Source of the DNA: Halosimplex carlsbadense 2-9-1
GTDB taxonomy: Archaea > Halobacteriota > Halobacteria > Halobacteriales > Haloarculaceae
Length of the DNA stretch: 64,000 nt
Assembly: GCF_000337455.1 (NCBI RefSeq)
Contig: NZ_AOIU01000028.1
Coordinates: 102,980-166,979 of the forward strand
Reading direction: 5' to 3'
Shown here: in pieces, positions 51,446-60,270 of the stretch
How the letters are laid out: every line of letters starts with the position of its first letter
Numbering within the stretch: position 1 is the stretch's first letter
The notes under the pieces: generated by a model
The model's input: only the letters and a program-made list of their open reading frames with translations
What the model was told of the DNA's origin: nothing
Database searches by the model: none
Program-made: the position numbers and the translations under genes

Positions 51446-51973
51446 GTGACGGAGTACGACGCCATCGTCTACGATCTCGACGGGACGCTCGTCCGCCTCG
51501 ACGTGGACTGGGGAGACGTGGCCGAGCGCTGTGCGGCGATCCTGCGGGCGCGGGGCCACGACGTGTCGAACGCGGACATCTGGGCAATGCGCGAACTCGC
51601 GGCGGCGAACGGGCTGCTCGACCGCGTCGACGACGCGATCGCGGAGTTCGAACGCGACGGCGCCCGCAGCGCACAGCGGCTCGCGCTCGCGGACGACCTG
51701 CCTCACTCGGTCCCGGTGGGCGTCTGTTCGCTCAACTGCGCGGCGGCCTGTCGGATCGCGCTGGAACTCCACGGCATCGACCGCCACGTCGGCGCGGTTG
51801 TCGGCCGCGACTCCCACGAGACGGTCAAGCCCGACCCCGAGCCGCTGCTCCACGCTGTGGATCTACTGGGTGCCGAGCCGTCCGCGGCGCTGTTCGTCGG
51901 CGATTCGGACTCCGACCGAGAGGCCGCCCACGCCGCCGGCATCGACTTCCAGTGGGTCGAAGACCGTGTCTGA
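51446..51973 (+). CDS. HAD-superfamily hydrolase
   Basis: Small phosphatase of about 175 residues. HAD motif I YDLDGTLVRLD, motif II-type region SLNCAAACRIALE (the Ser/Thr position), motif III lysine HETVKPDPEPL and motif IV FVGDSDSDREAAHAAG are all present. This is the phosphoglycolate phosphatase-like subgroup (variant 1). The GTG at 51446 (VTEYDAIVYDLDG) starts directly at the fold; upstream in-frame codons are Pro/Arg/Ser rich and rejected. The intergenic gap is 76 bp. Confidence 0.88.
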   Translation: MTEYDAIVYDLDGTLVRLDVDWGDVAERCAAILRARGHDVSNADIWAMRELAAANGLLDRVDDAIAEFERDGARSAQRLALADDLPHSVPVGVCSLNCAAACRIALELHGIDRHVGAVVGRDSHETVKPDPEPLLHAVDLLGAEPSAALFVGDSDSDREAAHAAGIDFQWVEDRV

Positions 51974-52030
51974 CGGGTCGAGCAGTGAGCGTGCGTCGGG
52001 CGTGCGTCGACCGCCGAGGGGGTCGGACGG

Positions 52031-52267
52031 TCACTCGGCGTTCGCCCGGCGCTCGCGGACATAGATGGCGAGCGCGGTGACGATCCAGACGACTGCACCG
52101 ACGCGGACGGCGAACAGCGCGCGCTCGGTCCACGTCGTCAGCTCGACGGCGAGCGAGAGCATGGCCACTAGCGGCGCTCCCGCGACGATCGTGGCGACGA
52201 AGGTGAGCTGCATGACCCGCCCGTAGTCGACGCCGTCCGGGTCGGTCCGCTCGACGCGCGCTGGCAT
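52031..52267 (-). CDS. Small two-helix membrane protein (DUF5822-like)
   Basis: The 78-residue protein has two hydrophobic segments (MQLTFVATIVAGAPLVAMLSLAVEL and ALFAVRVGAVVWIVTALAIYV) with a Thr-Trp turn between and a charged RERRANAE tail. It resembles the DUF5822 group of haloarchaeal membrane proteins. No function is known. Convergent with the HAD gene. Confidence 0.7.
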   Translation of the reverse strand: MPARVERTDPDGVDYGRVMQLTFVATIVAGAPLVAMLSLAVELTTWTERALFAVRVGAVVWIVTALAIYVRERRANAE

Positions 52268-52345
52268 ACTCGCGGGTTTCGGCGACGGCGTCTTGAGTCC
52301 CCCGTTTTCCGCCCGGTGCGTTCCGCCGTGGTTCCCACCGGCGTC

Positions 52346-53131
52346 TCAGTCGCCGACCGAATCGAGGAACCGACCGACTGCGCGGCCGAACGCGTCCGGT
52401 CGTTCGGCCATCGCGAGGTGTGCGGCGTCGGGGATCTCGACGTACTCGCAGTCCGGCAGCCGGTCGGCGAGGAACTCGTGGTACGAGGGCGGCGTCAGCG
52501 AGTCGTGCTCGCCGACGACGGCCAGCGCGGGGGCGTCGATCTCGTCGAGACGGTCGCGAACGTCGAAGGCGTGGCAGGTCATGAAGTCCCTGTGGGTAAC
52601 CGCCTGGCCCGTGGTCAGCATCTGGGATCTCGACCGGTCGAGGACTCGCTCGTCGGCGTCGTGGAACAGTCGGTCCGGCCCGTGGAGGACGTCGACAGCG
52701 CGGTCGAAGTCGTCGGCGAGCCACTCGCGCAAGCTCTCGTTGACAGTGAGTTTCCCACCGGTCCCGGCCAGCACGAGCGCGTCGGGGGCGAAGGCCGTGT
52801 CGAGCGCGACGTGGAGGACGACGGCACCACCGAGGGAGTTGCCGACGAGCGCGTTCGCGCCGGTCTCCTCGGCGACGGCGATCACGTCTCGTGCGTACGC
52901 GTCGAGGGTTTCGGGCCCCGGGTCGGTCTCCACGTCGTCGGACTGGCCGTGCCCGCTCAGATCGAGGGCGGCGGCAGGCTGTGCAGGGCCGTCGGGACCG
53001 TACTGGGCGGCCCACAGCCGGTGGGTCGCGCCGCTGCCGTGGACGTACAGCGCGGTCGCGTCGCTCGCCCCTCTACCCACCCCCGCGAGCCGATACGCCG
53101 TCTCCCGGCCGTCGTGGCGAACGCTCTCCAT
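52346..53131 (-). CDS. Alpha/beta-fold hydrolase
   Basis: The 261-residue product has a typical alpha/beta hydrolase pattern: oxyanion region LYVHGSGATHRLW, nucleophile elbow VGNSLGGAV with Ser near residue 97, and a late catalytic Asp/His (LAVVGEHDSLTPP; PDAAHLAMAERPDAFG). It has a lid region (residues about 120-190). It could be an esterase, lactonase or C-C hydrolase; the sequence does not decide. ATG 53131 gives an intact N-terminus (MESVRHDGRETAY). The 79-bp gap to the small membrane gene suggests a shared transcript. Confidence 0.85.
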   Translation of the reverse strand: MESVRHDGRETAYRLAGVGRGASDATALYVHGSGATHRLWAAQYGPDGPAQPAAALDLSGHGQSDDVETDPGPETLDAYARDVIAVAEETGANALVGNSLGGAVVLHVALDTAFAPDALVLAGTGGKLTVNESLREWLADDFDRAVDVLHGPDRLFHDADERVLDRSRSQMLTTGQAVTHRDFMTCHAFDVRDRLDEIDAPALAVVGEHDSLTPPSYHEFLADRLPDCEYVEIPDAAHLAMAERPDAFGRAVGRFLDSVGD

Positions 53132-53240
53132 ACCGACCCTTCGCTTGGACGGTCCAAAGCTGTCGGGGGGTCTCGACGCCGGCGACGACCTCCCAGGACG
53201 CTGTCAGTGTGAACCGCAATTGTACCGATTCGGAGAAAAC

Positions 53241-53303
53241 ACCCCCCGTATGGGGGTATATTAGCGATAGTTTTATATACTTGTCGCGCTAACTAAGAGT
53301 TAG
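53241..53303 (+). promoter_or_regulatory. Promoter with two palindromes before the Hsp20-like/CDC48 genes
   Basis: A strong TATA box TTTTATATA (53271-53279) is flanked by ACCCCC-5 nt-GGGGGT (53241-53257) upstream and CTAACT-3 nt-AGTTAG (53289-53303) downstream. The second overlaps the predicted transcription start just before the ATG at 53305, the usual site for an archaeal repressor; the first lies where an activator would bind. Confidence 0.6.
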
Positions 53304-53304
53304 T

Positions 53305-53535
53305 ATGACCGGAACCCAACAGCTGGCCGACGACGTCGGCCTGCGGCGCTACGAGTACGGCGACGACGAGACGGTGCTGGCGGCGGACATCGGTCCCGGA
53401 CGGGACGCGTCGGTCGACGTGCTCGACGACGCGGTCATCGTCGTCGTCGACGGCGAGCAGTACGATCTGGAGCTTTCGGGTGACGCGCAAGCGTTTATCC
53501 GCAACGGCGTTCTCACTATCGAGGTGAGCCAATGA
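53305..53535 (+). CDS. Small Hsp20-like protein upstream of CDC48
   Basis: Acidic protein of 76 residues: [21 protein letters not shown], then a beta-rich part with [20 protein letters not shown] and [13 protein letters not shown]. The last segment resembles the strand of the alpha-crystallin (Hsp20/CS) domain (FxNGVLxIxV), in a shortened form. The frame's stop overlaps the CDC48 ATG by ATGA, so both are coupled. Likely a cofactor or regulator of the AAA ATPase, as far as position suggests. Confidence 0.65.
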   Translation: MTGTQQLADDVGLRRYEYGDDETVLAADIGPGRDASVDVLDDAVIVVVDGEQYDLELSGDAQAFIRNGVLTIEVSQ

Positions 53536-55802
53536 GACTCTCTGTCAAGCCCCTCAAGCAGAAGGACGCGGGGCGCGGACTCGCCGCGATCGACCGGGCG
53601 GCGATGGCCGAGCTCGACCTGGAGAACGGCGATTACATCGTCATCGAGGGCGGCGACGGCTCCCGCGCGGTCGCGCGCGTCTGGCCCGGCTACCCCGAGG
53701 ACGAGGGCCGCGGGGTCATCCGAATCGACGGCCGGCTCCGCCAGGAGGCCGACGCCGGTATCGACGACAACGTCGACGTCGAGAAGGCCGACGTGAACCC
53801 GGCTTCCCGGGTCAGCGTCGCCCTCCCGCAGAACCTCCGGGTTCGCGGCAACGTCGGCCCGATGATCCGCAACAACCTCAGCGGCCAGGCCGTCACCGAG
53901 GGCCAGACCGTCCCCGTCAGCTTCGGGCTCGGCCCGCTCTCGTCGATGAGCGGCCAGAAGATCCCGCTGAAGATCGCCGGCACCGAACCGTCGGGCACCG
54001 TCGTCGTGACGGACTCGACGGAGGTCGACGTGGCCGAGAAGCCCGCCGAGCAGATCACCGGCGCCGCGCCCGGCTCCCCCGAGGGCGGCACGCCCGACAT
54101 CACCTACGAGGACATCGGCGGCCTGGACGACGAGCTCGAACAGGTCCGCGAGATGATCGAGTTGCCGATGCGCCACCCCGAGCTGTTCGAGACGCTCGGC
54201 ATCGAACCGCCGAAGGGCGTGCTCCTGCACGGCCCGCCCGGCACCGGCAAGACGCTGATGGCGAAGGCCGTCGCCAACGAGATCGACGCGTACTTCACCG
54301 ACATCTCCGGGCCGGAGATCATGTCGAAGTACTACGGGGAGAGCGAGGAACAGCTCCGCGAGATCTTCGACGAGGCCGAGGAGAACTCCCCCGCCATCGT
54401 CTTCATCGACGAGATCGACTCCATCGCGCCCAAACGCGGTGAGACGCAGGGCGACGTGGAACGGCGCGTCGTCGCACAGCTACTCAGCCTGATGGACGGG
54501 CTGGAGTCGCGCGGGCAGGTCATCGTCATCGGCGCCACCAACCGCGTCGACGCCGTCGACCCGGCGCTGCGCCGCGGCGGTCGCTTCGACCGCGAGATCG
54601 AGATCGGCGTCCCCGACAAGAACGGGCGCAAGGAGATCCTGCAGGTCCACACCCGCGGGATGCCCCTGGCCGAGGGCATCGACCTCGACCAGTACGCCGA
54701 GAACACCCACGGCTTCGTCGGCGCGGACCTGGAATCGCTGACCAAGGAGTCGGCGATGAACGCGCTCCGGCGCATCCGCCCCGAACTCGACCTCGAGTCG
54801 GACGAGATCGACGCCGAGGTACTAGAGCACCTGGAGGTCTCGGAGAACGACCTCAAGCAGGCGCTGAAGGGCATCGAGCCCTCGGCCCTGCGCGAGGTGT
54901 TCGTCGAGGTGCCCGACGTGACCTGGGACCAGGTCGGCGGGCTCGAAGACACCAAAGAACGGCTGCGTGAGACGATCCAGTGGCCGCTGGACTACCCCGA
55001 GGTGTTCGAGGCCATGGACATGCAGGCCGCCAAGGGCGTGCTGATGTACGGCCCGCCGGGCACGGGGAAGACCCTGCTCGCCAAGGCCATCGCCAACGAG
55101 GCCCAGTCGAACTTCATCTCGATCAAGGGTCCCGAACTGCTGAACAAGTTCGTGGGCGAATCGGAGAAGGGCGTCCGCGAGGTCTTCGAGAAGGCCCGCG
55201 CGAACGCACCGACGGTGGTGTTCTTCGACGAGATCGACTCCATCGCGGGCGAACGCGGCGGCAACACCACCGACTCGGGCGTCGGCGAACGCGTCGTCTC
55301 CCAGCTGCTGACCGAGCTAGACGGGCTCGAAGAGCTGGAGGACGTGGTCGTCATCGCGACGACGAACCGTCCGGACCTCATCGACTCCGCACTGCTGCGG
55401 CCCGGTCGCCTCGACAGGCACGTCCACGTCCCGGTCCCGGACGAGGAAGGCCGCAGGAAGATCTTCGAGGTCCACACGCGGGACAAGCCGCTCGCCGAGG
55501 GCGTCGACCTCGACGACCTGGCCGCTCGCACGGATGGCTACGTCGGCGCCGACATCGAGGCCGTCACTCGTGAAGCGTCGATGGCCGCGACCCGCGAGTT
55601 CCTCGCGAGCGTCGACCCCGAGGACATCGGAGACTCCGTCGGCAACGTGAAGGTCACGATGGACCACTTCGAGCACGCGCTCGACGAGGTCGGCCCCAGC
55701 GTCGACGAGGAGACCCGCGAGCAGTACGACGAGATCGAGGACCGGTTCGACACCGCCGAGGCCGAGACCGGCAACGACGAACTCGGCCGCACCTTCCAGT
55801 AG
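53532..55802 (+). CDS. CDC48/VCP-family AAA+ ATPase
   Basis: Hexameric unfoldase, the archaeal homologue of p97/Cdc48, that feeds proteins to degradation or remodels complexes. The 756-residue product has a double-psi barrel N-domain (about residues 1-190, [20 protein letters not shown]), then D1 with GPPGTGKT near 233 and FIDEID near 290, and D2 with GPPGTGKT near 506 and FFDEID near 563. Arg-finger regions [11 protein letters not shown] and [11 protein letters not shown] follow in each. The C-terminus is acidic. Its ATG overlaps the small upstream gene (ATGA), implying co-translation. Confidence 0.96.
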   Translation: MRLSVKPLKQKDAGRGLAAIDRAAMAELDLENGDYIVIEGGDGSRAVARVWPGYPEDEGRGVIRIDGRLRQEADAGIDDNVDVEKADVNPASRVSVALPQNLRVRGNVGPMIRNNLSGQAVTEGQTVPVSFGLGPLSSMSGQKIPLKIAGTEPSGTVVVTDSTEVDVAEKPAEQITGAAPGSPEGGTPDITYEDIGGLDDELEQVREMIELPMRHPELFETLGIEPPKGVLLHGPPGTGKTLMAKAVANEIDAYFTDISGPEIMSKYYGESEEQLREIFDEAEENSPAIVFIDEIDSIAPKRGETQGDVERRVVAQLLSLMDGLESRGQVIVIGATNRVDAVDPALRRGGRFDREIEIGVPDKNGRKEILQVHTRGMPLAEGIDLDQYAENTHGFVGADLESLTKESAMNALRRIRPELDLESDEIDAEVLEHLEVSENDLKQALKGIEPSALREVFVEVPDVTWDQVGGLEDTKERLRETIQWPLDYPEVFEAMDMQAAKGVLMYGPPGTGKTLLAKAIANEAQSNFISIKGPELLNKFVGESEKGVREVFEKARANAPTVVFFDEIDSIAGERGGNTTDSGVGERVVSQLLTELDGLEELEDVVVIATTNRPDLIDSALLRPGRLDRHVHVPVPDEEGRRKIFEVHTRDKPLAEGVDLDDLAARTDGYVGADIEAVTREASMAATREFLASVDPEDIGDSVGNVKVTMDHFEHALDEVGPSVDEETREQYDEIEDRFDTAEAETGNDELGRTFQ

Positions 55803-55878
55803 CGCGGTCGCCGGGACCGCACTCGCGCTTTTTCGGTGTGCCGCCACGACGAGAGCCGCGGCGGAGTGCGAATCGCCG

Positions 55879-55923
55879 TATTAATATGTGTTAATATACC
55901 CTAAATACTTAATACTATATAAT
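55879..55923 (+). promoter_or_regulatory. Promoter of the small zinc protein, with upstream palindrome
   Basis: TATTAA (55879-55884) and TTAATA (55891-55896) form an inverted repeat, 18 bp upstream of a TATA element ACTATATAAT (55914-55923). This TATA is about 25 bp before the GTG start at 55944, favouring leaderless transcription. Confidence 0.5.
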
Positions 55924-55943
55924 CTCGGCCCGACGTTGTCGGT

Positions 55944-56096
55944 GTGCCCCATCATCAGGACATCGCCGACGACGCGGATTCGAAATCGACCTACGAGTGT
56001 CTCGTCTGCGGGACGATCGTGAAAGCGGAGTCGCACCCGGGTGGCTGCTCCGAGTGCGACGGCGAGTTCCAGAACCGTGCGATGTCGCTGGAGTGA
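55944..56096 (+). CDS. Rubrerythrin-like small zinc protein
   Basis: A 50-residue protein, GTG start: MPHHQDIADDADS at the beginning, then YECLVCGTIVKAESHPGGCSECDG and a short tail ending RAMSLE. CLVCG and CSECDG give the two Cys pairs of a rubredoxin/rubrerythrin-type ribbon; there is no di-iron ferritin-like domain. The predicted start lies at the expected distance from a TATA element. It is followed 12 bp later by glutamate dehydrogenase. I see the same Cys pattern in other small haloarchaeal proteins; function unknown. Confidence 0.7.
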   Translation: MPHHQDIADDADSKSTYECLVCGTIVKAESHPGGCSECDGEFQNRAMSLE

Positions 56097-56108
56097 GCGG
56101 TCTCTATC

Positions 56109-57407
56109 ATGTCCTCCGAAACACCACCACAGTCGACAGCCGATAGTACCGAACCCGTGACCGACGAGTCGGAGTCTGCGCTGTCGACGGCCCGCCGTCA
56201 GTTGCGACGGGCGGCCTCGCTGGTCGACGTCGACCCGAACGTCATCGAGCGGTTCCTCCACCCGAACGCCGTCCACGAGGTGACCGTCCCCATCGAGCGC
56301 GACGACGGGAGCGTCGAAGTGTTCCGCGGGTTCCGCGCCCAGCACGACAGCGTCCGCGGCCCGTACAAGGGCGGGATACGGTTCCACCCGGAGGTCTCCC
56401 GCGAGGAGTCGATCGGCCTCGCCATGTGGATGACCTGGAAGTGCGCGGTGATGGACATCCCCTTCGGCGGCGCGAAGGGCGGCGTCGTCGTCGACCCCAA
56501 GCAGTTGAGCGACGACGAGCGCGAGCGGCTCACTCGGCGATTCACCGACGAGATCCGCAACGTCATCGGACCGACGACGGACATCCCCGCGCCGGACATG
56601 GGCACCGACGCCGAGACGATGTCGTGGATGATGGACGCCTACAGCATGCAGGAGGCCGAGACCATCCCGGGCGTCGTCACCGGAAAGCCGCCCGTCATCG
56701 GCGGGAGCGAGGGCCGCGCCGAAGCGCCCGGGCGGAGCGTCGCCATCGTGACCCGCGAGGTCGCCGAGTACTACGACACGCCGCTCTCGGAAGCGACCGT
56801 CGCGGTGCAGGGGTTCGGGAGCGTCGGCGCGAACGCCGCCCGACTGCTCGACGACTGGGGGGCGACCGTCGTCGCCGTCAGCGACGTGACGGGCGCCGCC
56901 TACGACCCCAGCGGACTCGACACGCGCTCGATCCCCGCTCACGAGGAACAACCGGAGGCGGTCGCGGCCCACGCCGACCGCACGATCCCGAACGACGAAC
57001 TGCTGGAACTCGACGTGGACGTGCTCGTCCCCGCGGCGGTCGGCAACGCCGTCACCGAGGCGAACGTCTCCGAGGTCCGTGCCGATATCGTCGTCGAGGG
57101 CGCGAACGGGCCGCTGTCGTTCGCGGCCGACGAGATCCTCGCCGAGCGGGGCGTCCCGGTCGTCCCCGACATCCTCGCGAACGCCGGCGGCGTCACGGTC
57201 AGCTACTTCGAGTGGCTCCAGGACATCAACCGCCGCTCGTGGTCCGCCGAGCGCGTCAACGAGGAACTGGAGACCGAGATGCTCGCCGCGTTCGAGGCGG
57301 TCGCTGACGAGTTCGAGTCGAGCGACGGCACCTGGCGTGACGCCGCGTACGCGGTCGCGCTCTCCCGGATCGCGGAGGCCCACGAAGCGCGCGGGCTCTG
57401 GCCCTGA
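56109..57407 (+). CDS. gdhB: Glu/Leu/Phe/Val-family glutamate dehydrogenase
   Basis: Oxidative deamination of glutamate to 2-oxoglutarate or the reverse, using NAD(P). The 432-residue product has the substrate-site lysine in [27 protein letters not shown] with the catalytic lysine region, DIPAPDMGT, then the dinucleotide fold [12 protein letters not shown] and [16 protein letters not shown]. Start [10 protein letters not shown] at 56109 has a disordered N-terminal extension typical of haloarchaeal proteins. The name gdhB is used for halophilic enzymes; coenzyme preference cannot be read securely. Confidence 0.92.
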   Translation: MSSETPPQSTADSTEPVTDESESALSTARRQLRRAASLVDVDPNVIERFLHPNAVHEVTVPIERDDGSVEVFRGFRAQHDSVRGPYKGGIRFHPEVSREESIGLAMWMTWKCAVMDIPFGGAKGGVVVDPKQLSDDERERLTRRFTDEIRNVIGPTTDIPAPDMGTDAETMSWMMDAYSMQEAETIPGVVTGKPPVIGGSEGRAEAPGRSVAIVTREVAEYYDTPLSEATVAVQGFGSVGANAARLLDDWGATVVAVSDVTGAAYDPSGLDTRSIPAHEEQPEAVAAHADRTIPNDELLELDVDVLVPAAVGNAVTEANVSEVRADIVVEGANGPLSFAADEILAERGVPVVPDILANAGGVTVSYFEWLQDINRRSWSAERVNEELETEMLAAFEAVADEFESSDGTWRDAAYAVALSRIAEAHEARGLWP

Positions 57408-57505
57408 CGGGCGGCCGGCGTTCGCGACCCGCGAGGTCGCTCGCGACCGACGGCCGCCGCCCGGAAGCGCAACTGCATTGACGGTCGAGTCCTCAGTTCC
57501 GGCCG

Positions 57506-58060
57506 ATGAACGTCAGAGAGCACGTCCCCGCGGTCTCCGGTATCCTCTCGGTCGTCGCGCTGGCGCTGGTGTTCGCGGCGGCGCTGCAGGCGATCCCCCA
57601 GAGTCTGCTGCCGCGGGCGCCCGAGCTGGTGCTCGAAGCGATCCCCCACGTCAACGCCGTTCTGAGCGCGACGGCGGTCGGGACCATCGTCGTCGGAATG
57701 CGGGCGATCCGCCGCGGTGACGTGGCCCGCCACCGCGCGGCGATGCTGACGACGACCGGTCTGTTCGCCCTCTTCCTCGTCGCCTACCTCTACCGCGTGG
57801 CCCTGCTGGGACCGAGCGACTTCTCCGGGCCGCCGCTGGTCGAGGGCGTGATCTACCCCGGCATCCTCGCCGTCCACATCCTCCTCGCCATCGTCTGCGT
57901 CCCGCTGGTGATCTACGTCCTGCTGCTGGCGCTGACCCACTCGGTCCCGGAACTGCGCGAGACGCGCCACCCGACCGTCGGGCGCGTCGCCGCCGCGCTG
58001 TGGCTGATCTCCTTCACGCTGGGCGTCGTCGTCTACCTCATGCTCTACGTCCTGTTCTGA
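57506..58060 (+). CDS. DUF420 domain membrane protein
   Basis: The 184-residue protein has about five membrane segments, with conserved His residues at IPHVNAV, RHRAAMLTTTGLF and VHILLAIV, the pattern of DUF420 proteins, which are often encoded near haem-copper oxidase genes and are thought to act in their assembly. No oxidase genes are near here. It starts with ATG 57506 and ends with FTLGVVVYLMLYVLF. Confidence 0.82.
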   Translation: MNVREHVPAVSGILSVVALALVFAAALQAIPQSLLPRAPELVLEAIPHVNAVLSATAVGTIVVGMRAIRRGDVARHRAAMLTTTGLFALFLVAYLYRVALLGPSDFSGPPLVEGVIYPGILAVHILLAIVCVPLVIYVLLLALTHSVPELRETRHPTVGRVAAALWLISFTLGVVVYLMLYVLF

Positions 58061-58096
58061 GCCGCCCGCCGGATCGACGTTCGTGACGACGGGCGC

Positions 58097-58801
58097 TCAC
58101 GCGGTCCGGATCGGTCCCGAAAGCGCCTCGGGACCCTCGTCGAGGACCGCCAGCAGCCACTCGACGGTCCGGTCGCGCGACGACGAGGAGAACGACTCGT
58201 GGCCGCCGTCGTAGAGGACCGTCCGCTCGGCGGGGGCGCGCTCGCCGATGGCGTCGACGCCGACGACGCGGTCCCGGAGCGAGCAGAAGACGACGCTGTC
58301 CGCGCGGAAGTCGGGCAGTCGCGACTGCGCGTCGGCGACCGTCCGCAGGAACGCCGGCGCGATCCGGTCGGGACCCTCGGCGCGCTGGCGCTCGGTCGCC
58401 AGATCGCCGAGCGCGCTCTCCTCGAAGGGCACCGGGACGACCGGCCGGTCGGTGGGAAGCGCGGCGGCGAGACGTTCGAGAAGTCCCTCACTGGCCATCC
58501 CCCACCAGGGGCTCAGATAGACCCGCGGGGCGGCCGAATCGAGATGCGCCGCGACCAGCCCGCCGGTGCTGTGCGAGAGGATCCGGTCGGGGTCGGTGGC
58601 GTCGAGGTGTCGCTGGGTCGGCCCGACGTACTGGGCGTCGAAGTCGCTCCCGTGGTCGGGGATCTGCCCCACGTCGACGGTGTAGCCCGCCGCGACCAGC
58701 TCGTCGACCAGCCAGCGCACGTTCTCGTGGTGAGTCCGGTTTCCCCAGCCCAGGACGAACAGGACGCGCTCGTCGCCGTCGCCAAACGCCGTGAACTGCA
58801 T
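58097..58801 (-). CDS. Alpha/beta hydrolase-like protein
   Basis: The 234-residue product has a compact alpha/beta hydrolase fold: LFVLGWGNRTHHENVRWLVDEL, GYTVDVGQIPDHGSDF, nucleophile elbow LSHSTGGLVAA (Ser in HSTGG), and a C-terminal His in YDGGHESFSSS. The catalytic Asp is probably in FCSLRDRVVG. No signal peptide. The palindromic element lies just upstream of its start. Convergent with DUF420. Confidence 0.8.
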   Translation of the reverse strand: MQFTAFGDGDERVLFVLGWGNRTHHENVRWLVDELVAAGYTVDVGQIPDHGSDFDAQYVGPTQRHLDATDPDRILSHSTGGLVAAHLDSAAPRVYLSPWWGMASEGLLERLAAALPTDRPVVPVPFEESALGDLATERQRAEGPDRIAPAFLRTVADAQSRLPDFRADSVVFCSLRDRVVGVDAIGERAPAERTVLYDGGHESFSSSSRDRTVEWLLAVLDEGPEALSGPIRTA

Positions 58802-58866
58802 GACCGGGGACTGGGCGCCGGTGCCACAAAAAGGCGCGGCGGTCGGGACCGTGGCCTCGTCCGACT

Positions 58867-58950
58867 CATACGGATTGCTCTAACTGTTTGTCACGGCGAC
58901 CGCCCACATACGGGCGGTCGATGCGAGAATGGCTTAGAGCGATCCGTATC
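58867..58950. repeat. 84-bp nested palindrome (REP/MITE-like)
   Basis: Outer arms of 17 bp, 58867-58883 (CATACGGATTGCTCTAA) and 58934-58950, match as reverse complements at 15 of 17 positions. Inner arms GACCGCCC (58898-58905) and GGGCGGTC (58912-58919) are perfect with the 6-nt loop ACATAC. The whole element could fold into a long hairpin, or be a dispersed repeat. Its right end overlaps the stop codon of the Gfo/Idh/MocA gene. Confidence 0.75.
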
Positions 58951-60067
58951 AGTCGTCGGTTTCGCTCGCGGCGCTCTCGGGCACGTATTCGAGTTCTCCG
59001 GCCTCGACGAGCGCCTCGAAGGCGTTGTCCTCGGCGTCGAGCGGGAAGTCGACGCGGCCGCGCTTGCGCGCGGACTCGTAGGCGCCGAAGATGATCTCGG
59101 CGGTCTTCAGGCCGTTCTTCGCGCCGAGTTCGGAGTCGCGGCCCGCTTCCAGCGCGTCGACCACCTCGCTGGCCGCGCGGTCGATGTACTCGCTGCCGTA
59201 CTGTCGGCCCTCGGCGTTGGCACCGTGCAAGTCCTCTCCGTCCACGTCGATGGTCTCCCAGGCTCCGTCGCCGGCGCGGCGGATCTCCAGCATGTTGCCC
59301 GTCTCGCTGTCGATGCGAATCTCGCCCTCCGTGCCGCGGATGACGTGGGCGGCGTCGGCGAAGTCGCCGCCCTCGCCGCCGGAGATGACGCCCTGGACGC
59401 CCGTCTCGTACTCCCAGAGCGCCCACGCCTGGTTCTCCTGGTGCATGCCGAAGCGCACGTCCTCCTCGCGGTAGTCGATCTGTGCGATGACCCACTCCGG
59501 TTCGGCCTCGCCGGCGAACATCCCGGTCAGGTCGATGGTGTGAGCGCCGGTGTCGTAGAGGTCGCTCCACGTGGTCTCGATCCGCTGGAGGTCGCCGATC
59601 TCCCCGTCGTCGATCAGTCGTTTCGCCTCTCTGAACGGCTTCCCGAAGCGTCGCTGTCGGTTGAACGTCAGCTGCACGTCGCGACGCCAGCAGGCCTGGG
59701 CCATCCGCTGTGCGGAGCCCCAGGTGTGTGCCATCGGTTTCTCCGCGTGGATCGCCGAGACGACGCCGCTGCGAGCGCAGTCGACGACCACGTCCTCGTG
59801 GATCGCCGGCGGGACGGCGACCGTCACGATGTCCGGTTCGACGGCGTCGAGCATGGCCTCGTAGTCCTCGAAGAGGTTCTCTTCGGGCAGATCGAACGTC
59901 CGGCCGAACGCCTGGGCGTTCTCGGGGACGATGTCGGCGCAGGCGACGACCTCACAGCGGTCGTCGTTCTCGAACGACTCGGCGTGGCGATACCCCATCG
60001 CGAACCCCTCGACGGTCGGGTTCTCCGGGTCGGGCCCCGCGCCGACGACGGCGACGGTGTACGTCAT
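58949..60067 (-). CDS. Gfo/Idh/MocA-family NAD(P)-dependent oxidoreductase
   Basis: The 372-residue product has a Rossmann domain opening MTYTVAVVGAGPDPENPTVEGF, a modified glycine loop with a longer insertion, and the family lysine in IHAEKPMAHTWG. The C-terminal domain has RIETTWSDLYDTGAHTIDLTGMF and ENQAWALWEYETGVQGVISGGEGG. It resembles sugar dehydrogenases and differs clearly from the other member at 38973. ATG 60067 is the start. The substrate is not known. Confidence 0.88.
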   Translation of the reverse strand: MTYTVAVVGAGPDPENPTVEGFAMGYRHAESFENDDRCEVVACADIVPENAQAFGRTFDLPEENLFEDYEAMLDAVEPDIVTVAVPPAIHEDVVVDCARSGVVSAIHAEKPMAHTWGSAQRMAQACWRRDVQLTFNRQRRFGKPFREAKRLIDDGEIGDLQRIETTWSDLYDTGAHTIDLTGMFAGEAEPEWVIAQIDYREEDVRFGMHQENQAWALWEYETGVQGVISGGEGGDFADAAHVIRGTEGEIRIDSETGNMLEIRRAGDGAWETIDVDGEDLHGANAEGRQYGSEYIDRAASEVVDALEAGRDSELGAKNGLKTAEIIFGAYESARKRGRVDFPLDAEDNAFEALVEAGELEYVPESAASETDD

Positions 60068-60241
60068 GCGATCACACAGCGAGAACGGGCTAAAACCGCT
60101 TTCGGTCGCCCTCCTTCCCGTAGATCGACGTGTAGCCCGGTAGCGATCGATCCGCGGAACACGGCGACCGACCCGGCATTCGCTACCATCGACCGTTCGA
60201 TTCTACCAAACAGCTTGGAAAAGATATATCACTTACTTCTC

Positions 60242-60252
60242 ACCAATATACG
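60242..60252 (+). promoter_or_regulatory. TATA-like element for the next gene
   Basis: ACCAATATACG lies about 25 bp before the ATG at 60271. A second AT-rich element, GATATATC, at 60223-60230 could be an alternative. Confidence 0.4.
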
Positions 60253-60270
60253 AACAGTCGAGCTACCGAC

